Positions 8,726 through 17,942 of a stretch of 35,012 bases of DNA are shown here, piece by piece. The notes beneath the pieces are model-generated. The model was not told the origin of the DNA. It saw only the letters and a program-made list of their open reading frames with translations, and did not search any database. Numbering within the stretch: the first letter of the stretch is position 1; each line of letters opens with the position of its first letter. Origin of the DNA: Bovifimicola sp050309585 (GTDB lineage: Bacteria; Bacillota; Clostridia; Lachnospirales; Lachnospiraceae). Made by a program: the position numbers and the translations under genes. The stretch lies in the NCBI GenBank assembly GCA_050309585.1, contig JBNRML010000068.1:1-35012 (forward strand), in the 5' to 3' direction.

Positions 8726-10966
8726 ATGGTATTTGCAAATATAATTGTGGATATTTCGCACGAGAAGCTGGATAAGAGTTTTCAATACATTGTTCCGGAT
8801 GGGCTTTTAAAGGAAATTCATGTTGGAAATCAGGTGGAAATTCCTTTTGGGAAGGGAAACAGGATTATTACCGGTTATGTGGTGGAGCTTACAGATTCAC
8901 CGGAATTTGAGATTGATAAAATGAAAAACATAATGGGTATAAAAAAGGGAAGTATTCCTGTTGAATCCCAAATGATTGAGCTTGCCTGGTTCATTAAGGA
9001 ACGCTATGGTTGTACAATGAATAAGGCACTAAAAACGGTATTGCCTGTAAAACAAAAGGTTAAAAATAAAGAAAAAAAATATGTCTCACTTAATGTTTCA
9101 AGAGAAGAAGCAAGGGAGCTGTTAACCAAATATCTTTCAGGAAAGAAATATTTGAGGCGGGCAGAGGTGATTGAGGAACTTCTAAAGAATGATCAGGTGG
9201 AAATGAATTCATTGTCAGAAATGTTTGGAGTGTCAGAAAGTATAATTAATAATCTTGAAAAGGATAAGATTGTTAAAATACAAAGGGACACGGTTTATAG
9301 AAATCCTGTCTGTGTGATAGAGAGCCCTTCCTTGGACATTCAATTAAGCAATGAACAGATTAAGGTTGTAAATGATATTGAAAATGAGATATCCAGACAA
9401 AAGGGTGGAACACATTTAATATTTGGTGTCACCGGAAGTGGTAAAACTGAGGTATATATGGAGCTGATAGCTGATATGATTAGTCAGGGAAAAGAGGTAA
9501 TAATGATGATACCAGAAATATCCCTTACATATCAGACCATAAAAAGATTTTATAAAAGGTTTGGAAATCAGGTGTCAATAATAAATTCAAGATTGTCTCA
9601 CGGTGAAAAATATGACCAGTTTGAGAGGGCAAAAAATGGTGAAATAAAGATAATGATAGGACCAAGGACCGCATTGTTTACACCTTTTAAAAATCTTGGA
9701 TTAATTATTATTGATGAAGAACACGACGGTGCATACAAAAGTGATAAGATGCCAAAATATCACACGAGGGATGTGGCCATAAAAAGGGCACAAATTCAGG
9801 GGGCAGCAGTGGTGTTAGGCTCAGCAACACCATCTGTTGAGAGTTTTTACCGTGCAAAAAAAGGTGAATACAGCTTACATCGTCTGGATAAAAGAGCAGG
9901 ATTAGCGGTGTTGCCAGAGGTAAAACTTGTTGATATGAGAAGAGAATTAAAATCCGGTAACAGGGATGCCTTTAGCAGAGAATTAGTGGATTTAATTGAG
10001 GACAGATTAGCAAAGAAAGAGCAGATAATTCTATTTTTAAACCGCAGAGGATATTCTTCGTTTGTATCCTGCAGAGAATGTGGGAAAACAATAAAATGTC
10101 CTCATTGTGATGTATCGTTGACATTGCATAAAGACTATGAGGGGGGTAAGCTGGTATGTCATTACTGCGGACACAGTATAGTTGCACCAAAAAAATGTCC
10201 TGAATGTGATTCCAAATATATTGGGCGATTTGGTATCGGTACTGAGCAGGTAGAAGAGAGAATAAAGACTTTATTTCCAAATGCAAGGGTATTAAGGCTT
10301 GACATGGATACAACAAGGGGAAAAGATGGTCATGAAAAGATATTATCATCATTTGCAAATGGCGAGGCTGATATTTTAATAGGAACTCAAATGGTTGTTA
10401 AGGGTCATGATTTTTTTAAGGTTACCCTTGTTGGAATACTTGCTGCGGACTTATCACTGAATGCACCGGATTATATGGCGTCAGAAAGAACCTTCAGCCT
10501 GATTACCCAGGCAGCAGGAAGGGCGGGAAGAGGCGACCTGAGTGGGGAAGTTGTTGTTCAAAGCTATTCGCCTGAAAATGAATGTATACAAAAAGCCATT
10601 AGACAGGACTATGAAGGATTTTATGAGTATGAAATTGATTACAGAAAAATAATGGGATATCCTCCGGTACAGGGTATGTGTGTTATTTTGATAAGTCATA
10701 TAAATGAAAAATTTTTAGACAGGGTTTCAAAGGACGTTGCAGGAAGAATTGAAAAGAGTAAAATAGACGGTCTTGTAATGCTCGGACCATCTAAGGCAAC
10801 TATTTCAAAAATAAATAATGTATATAGAAATGTGATATACATAAAACACGACAGCGAAGAAGTAATCTCAAAAATTGAGGCAGCGATAATGAGATATGTG
10901 AATATGGTTGAGAGCTATAAGGACATAGTGGTGCAATTTGATTACAATCCTATGTCAGGATATTAG
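8726..10966 (+). CDS. priA: Primosomal protein N' (replication restart helicase PriA)
   Basis: 3'-5' superfamily 2 helicase that recognises stalled forks and D-loops and reloads the replisome. The N-terminal DNA-binding domain begins at residue 1 and is followed by Walker A GVTGSGKTE (about 234-242) and Walker B DEEH (near 331). Zinc-binding cysteines are arranged as CRECG, CPHC, CHYCG and CPEC between about 450 and 495, with the helicase motif QAAGRAGRGD near 595. The length of 746 aa is typical. The ATG at 8726 immediately follows the folD stop, so translation is probably coupled. The order priA-def-fmt-rsmB-rlmN downstream is the conserved Firmicutes arrangement. Confidence 0.96.
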   Translation: MVFANIIVDISHEKLDKSFQYIVPDGLLKEIHVGNQVEIPFGKGNRIITGYVVELTDSPEFEIDKMKNIMGIKKGSIPVESQMIELAWFIKERYGCTMNKALKTVLPVKQKVKNKEKKYVSLNVSREEARELLTKYLSGKKYLRRAEVIEELLKNDQVEMNSLSEMFGVSESIINNLEKDKIVKIQRDTVYRNPVCVIESPSLDIQLSNEQIKVVNDIENEISRQKGGTHLIFGVTGSGKTEVYMELIADMISQGKEVIMMIPEISLTYQTIKRFYKRFGNQVSIINSRLSHGEKYDQFERAKNGEIKIMIGPRTALFTPFKNLGLIIIDEEHDGAYKSDKMPKYHTRDVAIKRAQIQGAAVVLGSATPSVESFYRAKKGEYSLHRLDKRAGLAVLPEVKLVDMRRELKSGNRDAFSRELVDLIEDRLAKKEQIILFLNRRGYSSFVSCRECGKTIKCPHCDVSLTLHKDYEGGKLVCHYCGHSIVAPKKCPECDSKYIGRFGIGTEQVEERIKTLFPNARVLRLDMDTTRGKDGHEKILSSFANGEADILIGTQMVVKGHDFFKVTLVGILAADLSLNAPDYMASERTFSLITQAAGRAGRGDLSGEVVVQSYSPENECIQKAIRQDYEGFYEYEIDYRKIMGYPPVQGMCVILISHINEKFLDRVSKDVAGRIEKSKIDGLVMLGPSKATISKINNVYRNVIYIKHDSEEVISKIEAAIMRYVNMVESYKDIVVQFDYNPMSGY

Positions 10967-10997
10967 CGAATCATTGTAATAAGAAAGAGGTAAGGAA

Positions 10998-11465
10998 ATG
11001 GCAATCAGAAATGTTAGAAAAATTGGCGACGAAGTTTTGACAAAAAAGTGTAAGGAAGTTAAGGAAATAAATGACAGAACAAGAGAATTAATCGATGATA
11101 TGCTTGACACAATGTATGAGAGTGATGGAGTTGGACTTGCAGCACCTCAGGTGGGAGTTTTAAAAAGAATAGTTGTGATAGATGTTGGGGATGGTCCAAT
11201 TGTAATGGTCAATCCAAGAATTGTTGAGAAAAAAGGCAGCCAGACAGGAACAGAGGGATGCTTAAGCGTACCTGGAAAAGCAGGAGAGGTTACAAGGGCA
11301 AACTATGTAAAGGCGATTGCCTTTGATGAAGATATGAATGAATTTGAAATTGAGGGAGAAGAGCTTTTGGCAAGAGCAATACAGCATGAATGTGACCATC
11401 TTGACGGTAAGCTTTATGTTGAACTTGTTGAAGGTGAACTTAAGGATGTAGAGGCAAATGAATAG
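10998..11465 (+). CDS. def: Peptide deformylase
   Basis: Metal-dependent hydrolase removing the N-formyl group from nascent proteins at the ribosome exit. All three family motifs are present: GVGLAAPQVG, EGCLSVPG (metal ligand Cys88) and QHECDH (ligands His130 and His134, catalytic Glu131). The length of 155 aa is normal. The ATG at 10998 is preceded by AAAGAGGTAAGGAA. It is followed by fmt, the enzyme that adds the formyl group this one removes; the pairing is widespread in bacteria. Confidence 0.97.
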   Translation: MAIRNVRKIGDEVLTKKCKEVKEINDRTRELIDDMLDTMYESDGVGLAAPQVGVLKRIVVIDVGDGPIVMVNPRIVEKKGSQTGTEGCLSVPGKAGEVTRANYVKAIAFDEDMNEFEIEGEELLARAIQHECDHLDGKLYVELVEGELKDVEANE

Positions 11466-11497
11466 TGCGAAAAGTCGCTCAGGAATGGAGAACAGCT

Positions 11498-12430
11498 ATG
11501 AAAATTATTTTTATGGGAACCCCTGATTTTTCAGTGGGTGCATTAGAAGCAATTATAGAGGCAGGACATGAAATTACTGCCGTGGTGACTCAGCCTGATA
11601 AGCAAAAAGGAAGGGGAAACAAGGTTTTATTTACTCCGGTCAAGGAAGCAGCCTTAAAACATAATCTTACTGTTTATCAGCCTGAAAGGGTGCGGGATAA
11701 GGAGTTTATTGAACTTTTAAAAACTATACCGGCAGATATATTTGTCGTAAGTGCCTTTGGACAGATTTTGCCAAAGGAGATATTGGAAATGAGCAGGTAT
11801 GGATGTATAAATATTCATGCGTCACTCCTTCCTAAATACCGTGGTGCAGCTCCAATTCAATGGGCAGTTATCGACGGTGAGGAAAAAAGTGGTGTAACCA
11901 TTATGCAGATGAACGAAGGACTGGATACAGGGGATATCATTTCAGTGTCTGAGATAGTTTTGGATAAAAAAGAAACTGGAGGAAGCCTGTTTGACAAACT
12001 GGCTGAAGAGGGCGCTAAATTGGTTGTAAAAACCCTGGTTGATATTGAAAATGGTACTGCCATAAGAACCAGGCAGGATGATTCAAGGTCTAATTATGCA
12101 AAAATGCTCAAAAAAGAACTTGGAAATATTGACTTTACCAAATCTGCCGCAGAAATTGAGAGATTAATAAGAGGTCTTAATCCATGGCCGAGTGCATATA
12201 CAAAATTAGGAGGAAAGACTTTGAAAATCTGGGATGCAGAAGTAATAAGCAAACAGTGTGAGGGAGCAGCAGGAGAGGTTGTTGATGTTGATAAGAACTC
12301 CATATACGTAAAATGCGGAGAGAATGTTTTGGCAATTAATGAACTGCAGCTCGAAGGAAAAAAAAGAATGGAGACCTCTGCATTTTTGTTAGGCTTTAAA
12401 GTGGAAAAAGGAGTTGTTCTTGGTGAATAA
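11498..12430 (+). CDS. fmt: Methionyl-tRNA formyltransferase
   Basis: Transfers formyl from 10-formyl-THF to initiator Met-tRNA. The catalytic triad context is visible: Asn105 and His107 in NIHASLLPKYRGAAPIQ, and the downstream Asp in NEGLDTGDI. The N-terminus MKIIFMGTPDFS is the family hallmark. I start at ATG 11498 (310 aa), which has GGAG 7 nt upstream. The frame opens earlier at a GTG overlapping the def stop (11465), but those 11 residues are not family-like. Its 3' end overlaps the start of rsmB by 8 nt. A small zinc metallopeptidase gene often found after fmt in Firmicutes is absent. Confidence 0.96.
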   Translation: MKIIFMGTPDFSVGALEAIIEAGHEITAVVTQPDKQKGRGNKVLFTPVKEAALKHNLTVYQPERVRDKEFIELLKTIPADIFVVSAFGQILPKEILEMSRYGCINIHASLLPKYRGAAPIQWAVIDGEEKSGVTIMQMNEGLDTGDIISVSEIVLDKKETGGSLFDKLAEEGAKLVVKTLVDIENGTAIRTRQDDSRSNYAKMLKKELGNIDFTKSAAEIERLIRGLNPWPSAYTKLGGKTLKIWDAEVISKQCEGAAGEVVDVDKNSIYVKCGENVLAINELQLEGKKRMETSAFLLGFKVEKGVVLGE

Positions 12431-13793
12431 ATCTGACAACAGAACAGCAAGGGAGATTTCGTTGGGAATTTTAATGGATACCCTGGAAAATGGTAAATTA
12501 AGCCATTTGGCGTTAAGGGATGCCTTGGGAAAATCTGGTCTTGATAAGACAGATAAAGCTTTTGTGACAATTCTTTCAGAAGGAACCATAGAGAGAATGA
12601 TTACAATTGATTATATAATTGATTTGTACTCGAAGGTGAAGGTTAAAAAGCTAAAACCTGTTATTCGCGAAATAATGAGAATGTCTGTGTACCAGATAAT
12701 GTATCTTGAATCGGTTCCTGACAGCGCAGCCTGTAATGAGGCAGTTAAGCTTGTGAAAAAGAGAGGTTTTCAGGGATTGTCAGGATTTGTAAATGGTGTT
12801 TTGCGAAAAATCTGCAGGGAAAAAGAAAATGTTATTTATCTTGAAAAAAGCAAGGATTTAATAAAATACTATTCCGTAAAGTATTCAGTTCCTGAATTTG
12901 TGATAAAGAGTTTCATTGATGATTACGGTGAGGATATCACGGTTAATATGTTACATGCCATTAATGAAGATGAAAATCATATTACTATTCGTGTGAATAC
13001 TTCAAAGATTTCCATGGAAGAGTTGGAAGACAGCCTCCTAAGAAAGAATATTGAAGTCGAAAAATCTGAACTGGTAAATAATGCATTATATGTGAAAAAC
13101 ATGGAGAGCATAGGAAGTATGAAGGAATTTTCTGAGGGAATGTTCCAAATACAGGATATTAGCTCAATGCTTCCGGCAAAAATCTCGGGGATAAAAAAAG
13201 GAGATATTTGCATAGACATGTGTGCTGCTCCTGGTGGTAAAACGATGCACCTTGCAGAATTATCAGGTGGTGAAGGAAAGATTTATTCCAGAGATGTAAA
13301 TGAATATAAAACAGGACTCATTTTGGAAAATATAAAACGCACCGGGTATAAAAATGTTGTAGTTCAAATTAAAGACGGAACTGTGTTTTATGAAGAGGAC
13401 AAAGAAATAGCGGATATAGTAATAGCGGATGTTCCTTGTTCGGGAATGGGTGTATTTAAGAAGAAAACAGACATTAAATATAATATTTCGAAAGATGGAA
13501 TAGAAGAACTTGCGGAGTTATCAAGAAAAATCCTTGGGAATGCCGTGGGATATTTAAAACCTGGTGGAACCCTGATATTCAGCACATGTACTGTGAATAA
13601 AATAGAAAATGACAGAAATAGAAAATGGTTAATGGATGAATTTGGACTGGAACCTGTTGACTTTTCAGATTTATTAACTGAAAAAATGCTGAAAACAGGT
13701 GACAATGAGATAAATTCAAAAAATGGATTTTTACAGCTTTTCATTACAAAGGAATATGATGGATTTTATATTGCAAAATTCAGAAAGAAATAA
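12423..13793 (+). CDS. rsmB: 16S rRNA (cytosine-967-C5)-methyltransferase
   Basis: SAM-dependent enzyme making m5C967 in 16S rRNA. A NusB-like RNA-binding domain (about residues 1-135) precedes a Rossmann methyltransferase domain. That domain has the SAM motif DMCAAPGGKT and the two characteristic cysteines, Cys339 in VPCSGMG and Cys389 in STCTVNKIEN (the nucleophile). The length is 456 aa. The start is uncertain: I choose GTG 12423, placed 9 nt after AAAGGAG (12407-12413). A TTG at 12420 is also possible, but a TTG at 12414 would touch the Shine-Dalgarno and is unlikely. The start overlaps the end of fmt, suggesting coupled translation. Confidence 0.94.
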   Translation: MNKSDNRTAREISLGILMDTLENGKLSHLALRDALGKSGLDKTDKAFVTILSEGTIERMITIDYIIDLYSKVKVKKLKPVIREIMRMSVYQIMYLESVPDSAACNEAVKLVKKRGFQGLSGFVNGVLRKICREKENVIYLEKSKDLIKYYSVKYSVPEFVIKSFIDDYGEDITVNMLHAINEDENHITIRVNTSKISMEELEDSLLRKNIEVEKSELVNNALYVKNMESIGSMKEFSEGMFQIQDISSMLPAKISGIKKGDICIDMCAAPGGKTMHLAELSGGEGKIYSRDVNEYKTGLILENIKRTGYKNVVVQIKDGTVFYEEDKEIADIVIADVPCSGMGVFKKKTDIKYNISKDGIEELAELSRKILGNAVGYLKPGGTLIFSTCTVNKIENDRNRKWLMDEFGLEPVDFSDLLTEKMLKTGDNEINSKNGFLQLFITKEYDGFYIAKFRKK

Positions 13794-13812
13794 TTGTAGA
13801 TTGGTAATAAAA

Positions 13813-14868
13813 ATGGATAAAAGAGATATATTACTTTGCAGCAAAGAAGAAATAATTGAATATTTACTTGCTATCGGTGAAAAAAAATTTCGTGGAAATC
13901 AGATATATGAGTGGCTTCATGTAAAGCTGACAGAAAACTTTGAGGAAATGACAAATATTCCAAAGTCATTGAGGGAAAAGTTAAATGAAGATTTCTATAT
14001 CCCTCAAATAGAAATTGTGAGAGTGCTAGAATCAAAAATTGATGGAACAATGAAATTTTTACTAAAGCTTTCCGATGGTAATGTAATTGAAAGTGTACTT
14101 ATGAAGTACCATCACGGAAATTCAGTCTGTATTTCCACACAGGTGGGATGCAGAATGGGATGTAAATTCTGTGCGTCTACGTTAGATGGCCTGGAGAGAA
14201 ATTTGAAATTTTCTGAAATGCTTAGAGAAATATATATAATTCAGAGATATTCGGGAGAAAGGGTTTCTAACATTGTTCTTATGGGAAGTGGGGAACCAAT
14301 GGACAATTATGATAACGTAATATCCTTCGTAAAAAGAATATCAGATGAAAATGGCTTGCATATTAGTCAAAGAAATATTACAATATCCACATGTGGTATA
14401 GTAGAAAAGATGAAGGAAATGGCTGATACAGGGGTTCAGGTCACATTAGCACTTTCGTTACATGCCGCAGATGATGAAACCAGGAAAGGGCTTATGCCCA
14501 TTGCATACAAATATAAAATTTCAGAGGTTTTAGATGCCTGCAGATATTATTTTAAAAAGACAGGTCGAAGGATTACCTTTGAGTATAGCCTTGTAGCAGG
14601 AGTAAATGATACAAAGGAAGAGGCTGCAAAGCTGGTTTCAATAATTAAGGACATTAACTGTCACGTCAATCTCATACCTGTTAATCCAATTAAGGAAAGA
14701 GATTTTAAAAAATCCACAAAGGTAAATATTGAGGTGTTCAAAAAACATCTTGAAAAAAATGGAATAAATGTTACCATAAGGAGAGAGATGGGGGCAGACA
14801 TACAAGGTGCCTGCGGACAGCTTCGTAAAAGCTTTATTGAAGAAACGGCAGGAGAAAAGGAGGTATAG
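13813..14868 (+). CDS. rlmN: Dual-specificity rRNA/tRNA adenine-C2 methyltransferase
   Basis: Radical SAM enzyme that methylates C2 of A2503 in 23S rRNA and of A37 in some tRNAs. The CxxxCxxC cluster is Cys113, Cys117 and Cys120 in CRMGCKFC. The C-terminal methyl-carrying cysteine lies in GADIQGACGQL, and the SLHAADD and GEPMDNY segments are typical. I place the start at ATG 13813 (351 aa). The frame is open back to 13723 inside rsmB, but those residues are not family-like. No strong ribosome binding site precedes either option, so the start is less certain. An in-frame TTG at 13801 is a minor alternative. Confidence 0.95.
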   Translation: MDKRDILLCSKEEIIEYLLAIGEKKFRGNQIYEWLHVKLTENFEEMTNIPKSLREKLNEDFYIPQIEIVRVLESKIDGTMKFLLKLSDGNVIESVLMKYHHGNSVCISTQVGCRMGCKFCASTLDGLERNLKFSEMLREIYIIQRYSGERVSNIVLMGSGEPMDNYDNVISFVKRISDENGLHISQRNITISTCGIVEKMKEMADTGVQVTLALSLHAADDETRKGLMPIAYKYKISEVLDACRYYFKKTGRRITFEYSLVAGVNDTKEEAAKLVSIIKDINCHVNLIPVNPIKERDFKKSTKVNIEVFKKHLEKNGINVTIRREMGADIQGACGQLRKSFIEETAGEKEV

Positions 14869-14870
14869 TC

Positions 14871-15614
14871 TTGAAAGCTTACGCAAAGACAGATATAGGT
14901 GCAAAGAGACAAACAAATCAGGATTATGTTTTTTGTTCAATGCAGCCAGTAGGGAGTTTACCGAATCTTTTCATTGTTGCAGATGGAATGGGCGGACATA
15001 AAGCAGGGGATTTAGCTTCTAAATATACTGTGGAAAAATTTGTAGAATACGTTAGAGAATGTCAGGCGGAAAATCCAATTTCCATAATAGAAGGAGCAGT
15101 ACGAGAAGCCAATGCCGCATTAATGAAAAAGGCTAAAGAAAGTATTGATTATGAAGGAATGGGAACAACTCTGGTTGTGTCTACATTTTATAAAGATTCC
15201 ATTTATATTGCAAATGTTGGTGATTCCAGATTATATATTGTAAATAATGAAATCCAGCAGATTACAAGAGACCATTCTTTGGTAGAAGAGATGATAAGTC
15301 TTGGTGAAATTGACAGAAGTAATGCCAGAACTCATGAAAAGAAAAATATTATTACCAGGGCAATTGGTGTTGATTCTGAGGTAATGGCAGATTTTTTTGA
15401 GGTTGAGTATTCAAAGGGAGACATAATACTTATGTGTTCCGACGGATTGTCGAATATGATAGAAGACAGAGATATAAAGGCTATTATAAATCAGGGAAAT
15501 GATTTGGAAAAAATTGGCAATGAATTGATTGATACTGCCAATGAAAATGGCGGAAAGGATAATATCTCTGTTGTTCTTATAGAACCGGATAATGAAGAGG
15601 TGATAGAATGCTAA
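14871..15614 (+). CDS. prpC: PP2C-family protein phosphatase (partner of PrkC)
   Basis: Metal-dependent Ser/Thr phosphatase of the PPM/PP2C family that reverses PrkC phosphorylation. Metal-binding and core motifs appear in order: RQTNQD, VADGMGGHKAGD, GTTLVV, ANVGDSRLY, ITRAIG, CSDGLSN and GGKDNISVV. The length of 247 aa is normal and there is no membrane segment. The start is a TTG at 14871, fixed by a strong AAGGAGG 7 nt upstream that overlaps the end of rlmN. Its last bases overlap the prkC ATG, the standard coupled arrangement. Confidence 0.95.
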   Translation: MKAYAKTDIGAKRQTNQDYVFCSMQPVGSLPNLFIVADGMGGHKAGDLASKYTVEKFVEYVRECQAENPISIIEGAVREANAALMKKAKESIDYEGMGTTLVVSTFYKDSIYIANVGDSRLYIVNNEIQQITRDHSLVEEMISLGEIDRSNARTHEKKNIITRAIGVDSEVMADFFEVEYSKGDIILMCSDGLSNMIEDRDIKAIINQGNDLEKIGNELIDTANENGGKDNISVVLIEPDNEEVIEC

Positions 15615-17932
15615 GAAAAGGTATGTTTATAAGTGATAGATATGAGATTATTGATAAGGTCGGCTCAGGCGGAATGTCTGATGTTTATAAGGCAAAATGT
15701 CATAAGCTGAACCGTTATGTTGCCATGAAGGTCTTAAAGGCTGAATTTAGTGAGGATAAGAGCTTTGTTTCAAAGTTCAGGGTTGAGGCACAGTCGGCCG
15801 CTGGATTATCACATCCAAACATTGTTAATGTATATGATGTCGGGGAAGACAATGGTATATATTATATTGTAATGGAACTCATTGAGGGAATTACATTAAA
15901 AAAATATATTGAGAGAAAAGGGCAGCTTCAGGCAAAGGAAGCGGTAAGTATTCTTATTCAGATTTCCCAGGGTATTGAAGCGGCTCATAATAATCATATT
16001 ATTCACAGGGACATAAAACCACAGAACATTATTATTTCAAAGGAAGGTAAGGTTAAGGTTACAGACTTTGGTATTGCGAGGGCTGCTTCTACAAACACAA
16101 TCAGCTCAAATGCGATGGGCTCTGTTCATTATATTTCTCCTGAACAGGCAAAGGGTGGATTTATCGATGAAAAGAGTGATATTTACTCACTGGGTATTAC
16201 ACTTTATGAAATGATTACAGGCAGGGTTCCTTTTGAGGGAGATTCGACGGTTTCAATAGCATTACAGCATGTGCAGAATGAATTGCCTTCTCCAAAGATG
16301 TATGCCCCAAATGTCCCGATAAGTGTTGAGAGAATTATTGAAAAATGTACTCAGAAAAGGGCGGACAGAAGGTACTTAAAGGTTTCTTCTCTTATCGCAG
16401 ACCTTAAGAAGTCCCTTATATCACCTGATGAGGACTTTGTTCAGATGGTTACTGTAGATGACAAGGGCGTCACAAGAATGATTTCTGATGAAGAAGTGAA
16501 GAAAATCAGGAAGGAATCAGGTTTCGAGAGACAGGAGATTGATATTCCTGTTATTGGAAAAGATAATGAGATTGTTGAACCTGATGAAGATGAAGATAGT
16601 GAAATCCGGGATGACCTTGGAGATGAGCTTGAAGATGATGACAATCCAAAGTTGGATAAAATCATTGCCATAGGCGGAATTGTAACGGCTGTTATTATAG
16701 TAATTATTGTGGCATTTGTCGTTATTTCTTTCTTAGGACCAGGTTGTGGTGGAAAAACGGGAAGTAAGATTGATGCAGAAAAAGAAACAACTTTAGATGC
16801 AAATCACACAAAGGTTCCTGATGTTGTTGGAAAGACACAGACAGAGGCAATCGAGAAAATCAATGCCGCAAATCTTGGATATAAGATTGTAACAGACCAT
16901 GATTCTAAGATTGAAAAAGACTTTGTTATTTCAGTTTCACCTGATGTTGGTGAAGTAGTTGAAAAGAATTCAACCATTACTCTTACAGTCAGCCTGGGTG
17001 CAAAGTCAGTAGAGGTAATTGATGTTACTGGAAACACAAAGGATGAGGCAAAGAAGAAGCTCACTGACTTAGGTCTTAAGGTAAAATTTGAATATAAAGC
17101 TGATGAAAATGTTGAGCTTGAAAAGGTTATCAGCACTGAGCCTGCAGCTTACACAACCCTTAAAGAGGGCGATGAAATTACAGTGTTTATCAGTTCGGGC
17201 AGCGACACTAATAAAGTATCTGTGCCAGATTTATCTGAGATGTCTCAGGATGGAGCAAGGGCTGCATTAGAGCAGAAGGACTTAAAATTGGGAGCTGTTT
17301 CCGAAGAATACAATGATTCTGTTGCAGTTGGCAAGGTGTGCCGTCAGGATATAGCGGGAGGCTCTAAGACAGATGCAGGCACAACTGTTAATATCTGGCT
17401 CAGTAAGGGACCTGAACCAAAGTCTGTTGTTCCAAATATTGTTGGCCAAACAAAGGCTGAGGCAGAAAAGTTATTGTCTGCTGCAGGGCTTAAGGGTGAG
17501 GTAAAGGAAGAAAAATTCAGTGATACAGTTCCAAAGGGAAGTGTTATCAGTCAGGATACAAATGCGAACTCTTCCGTAAACAAGGATTCTGTAATCAAAT
17601 ATGTTGTGAGCAAGGGTAAGGATCCATCAAGGGAAACAACAAAAGCTGAAGAAAAGCCAAAGGATAAATACGCAGTGGCTACAATTAAACTTTCAGACAT
17701 GGAAATTGGAGAAGATGTCACGGAAGGTAAGCTTGCATATTCTCTTGAAGTAACAAAGGAGGATGGAAAAATCATCACTTATCCGGCGAAGGAGTTCTCT
17801 GATTTGGCATCATTTAAATCATTTGAGTTAAAGGAAAAGATTGATTCAGATGCTCAGTCAGCTATTGTAATTATTAAGCTTGATGGCGAAGAAGTATTCC
17901 GTACAACAAATGTTGTCATTACCGAACAATAA
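15608..17932 (+). CDS. prkC: Membrane Ser/Thr protein kinase with PASTA domains
   Basis: Eukaryotic-type kinase that senses peptidoglycan fragments or lipid II and controls wall metabolism, dormancy exit and translation factors in Firmicutes. The kinase domain (about residues 10-275) has the glycine loop GSGGMSDVY, the lysine in AMKVLK, the catalytic HRDIKPQN, DFG and SPEQAKGG. An acidic juxtamembrane linker follows, then a single transmembrane helix at about 350-375. Four extracellular PASTA repeats span about 399-676. A final beta-rich region of about 95 residues resembles the extra C-terminal Ig-like domain of B. subtilis PrkC. The length is 774 aa. The ATG at 15608 overlaps prpC by 7 nt. 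Confidence 0.95.
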   Translation: MLRKGMFISDRYEIIDKVGSGGMSDVYKAKCHKLNRYVAMKVLKAEFSEDKSFVSKFRVEAQSAAGLSHPNIVNVYDVGEDNGIYYIVMELIEGITLKKYIERKGQLQAKEAVSILIQISQGIEAAHNNHIIHRDIKPQNIIISKEGKVKVTDFGIARAASTNTISSNAMGSVHYISPEQAKGGFIDEKSDIYSLGITLYEMITGRVPFEGDSTVSIALQHVQNELPSPKMYAPNVPISVERIIEKCTQKRADRRYLKVSSLIADLKKSLISPDEDFVQMVTVDDKGVTRMISDEEVKKIRKESGFERQEIDIPVIGKDNEIVEPDEDEDSEIRDDLGDELEDDDNPKLDKIIAIGGIVTAVIIVIIVAFVVISFLGPGCGGKTGSKIDAEKETTLDANHTKVPDVVGKTQTEAIEKINAANLGYKIVTDHDSKIEKDFVISVSPDVGEVVEKNSTITLTVSLGAKSVEVIDVTGNTKDEAKKKLTDLGLKVKFEYKADENVELEKVISTEPAAYTTLKEGDEITVFISSGSDTNKVSVPDLSEMSQDGARAALEQKDLKLGAVSEEYNDSVAVGKVCRQDIAGGSKTDAGTTVNIWLSKGPEPKSVVPNIVGQTKAEAEKLLSAAGLKGEVKEEKFSDTVPKGSVISQDTNANSSVNKDSVIKYVVSKGKDPSRETTKAEEKPKDKYAVATIKLSDMEIGEDVTEGKLAYSLEVTKEDGKIITYPAKEFSDLASFKSFELKEKIDSDAQSAIVIIKLDGEEVFRTTNVVITEQ

Positions 17933-17942
17933 TGGAGTAACT

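Noticed and set aside
12094..12570. 158-aa open frame on the - strand across fmt and rsmB
   Set aside because: Covers two well-identified genes on the opposite strand and has low-complexity composition.
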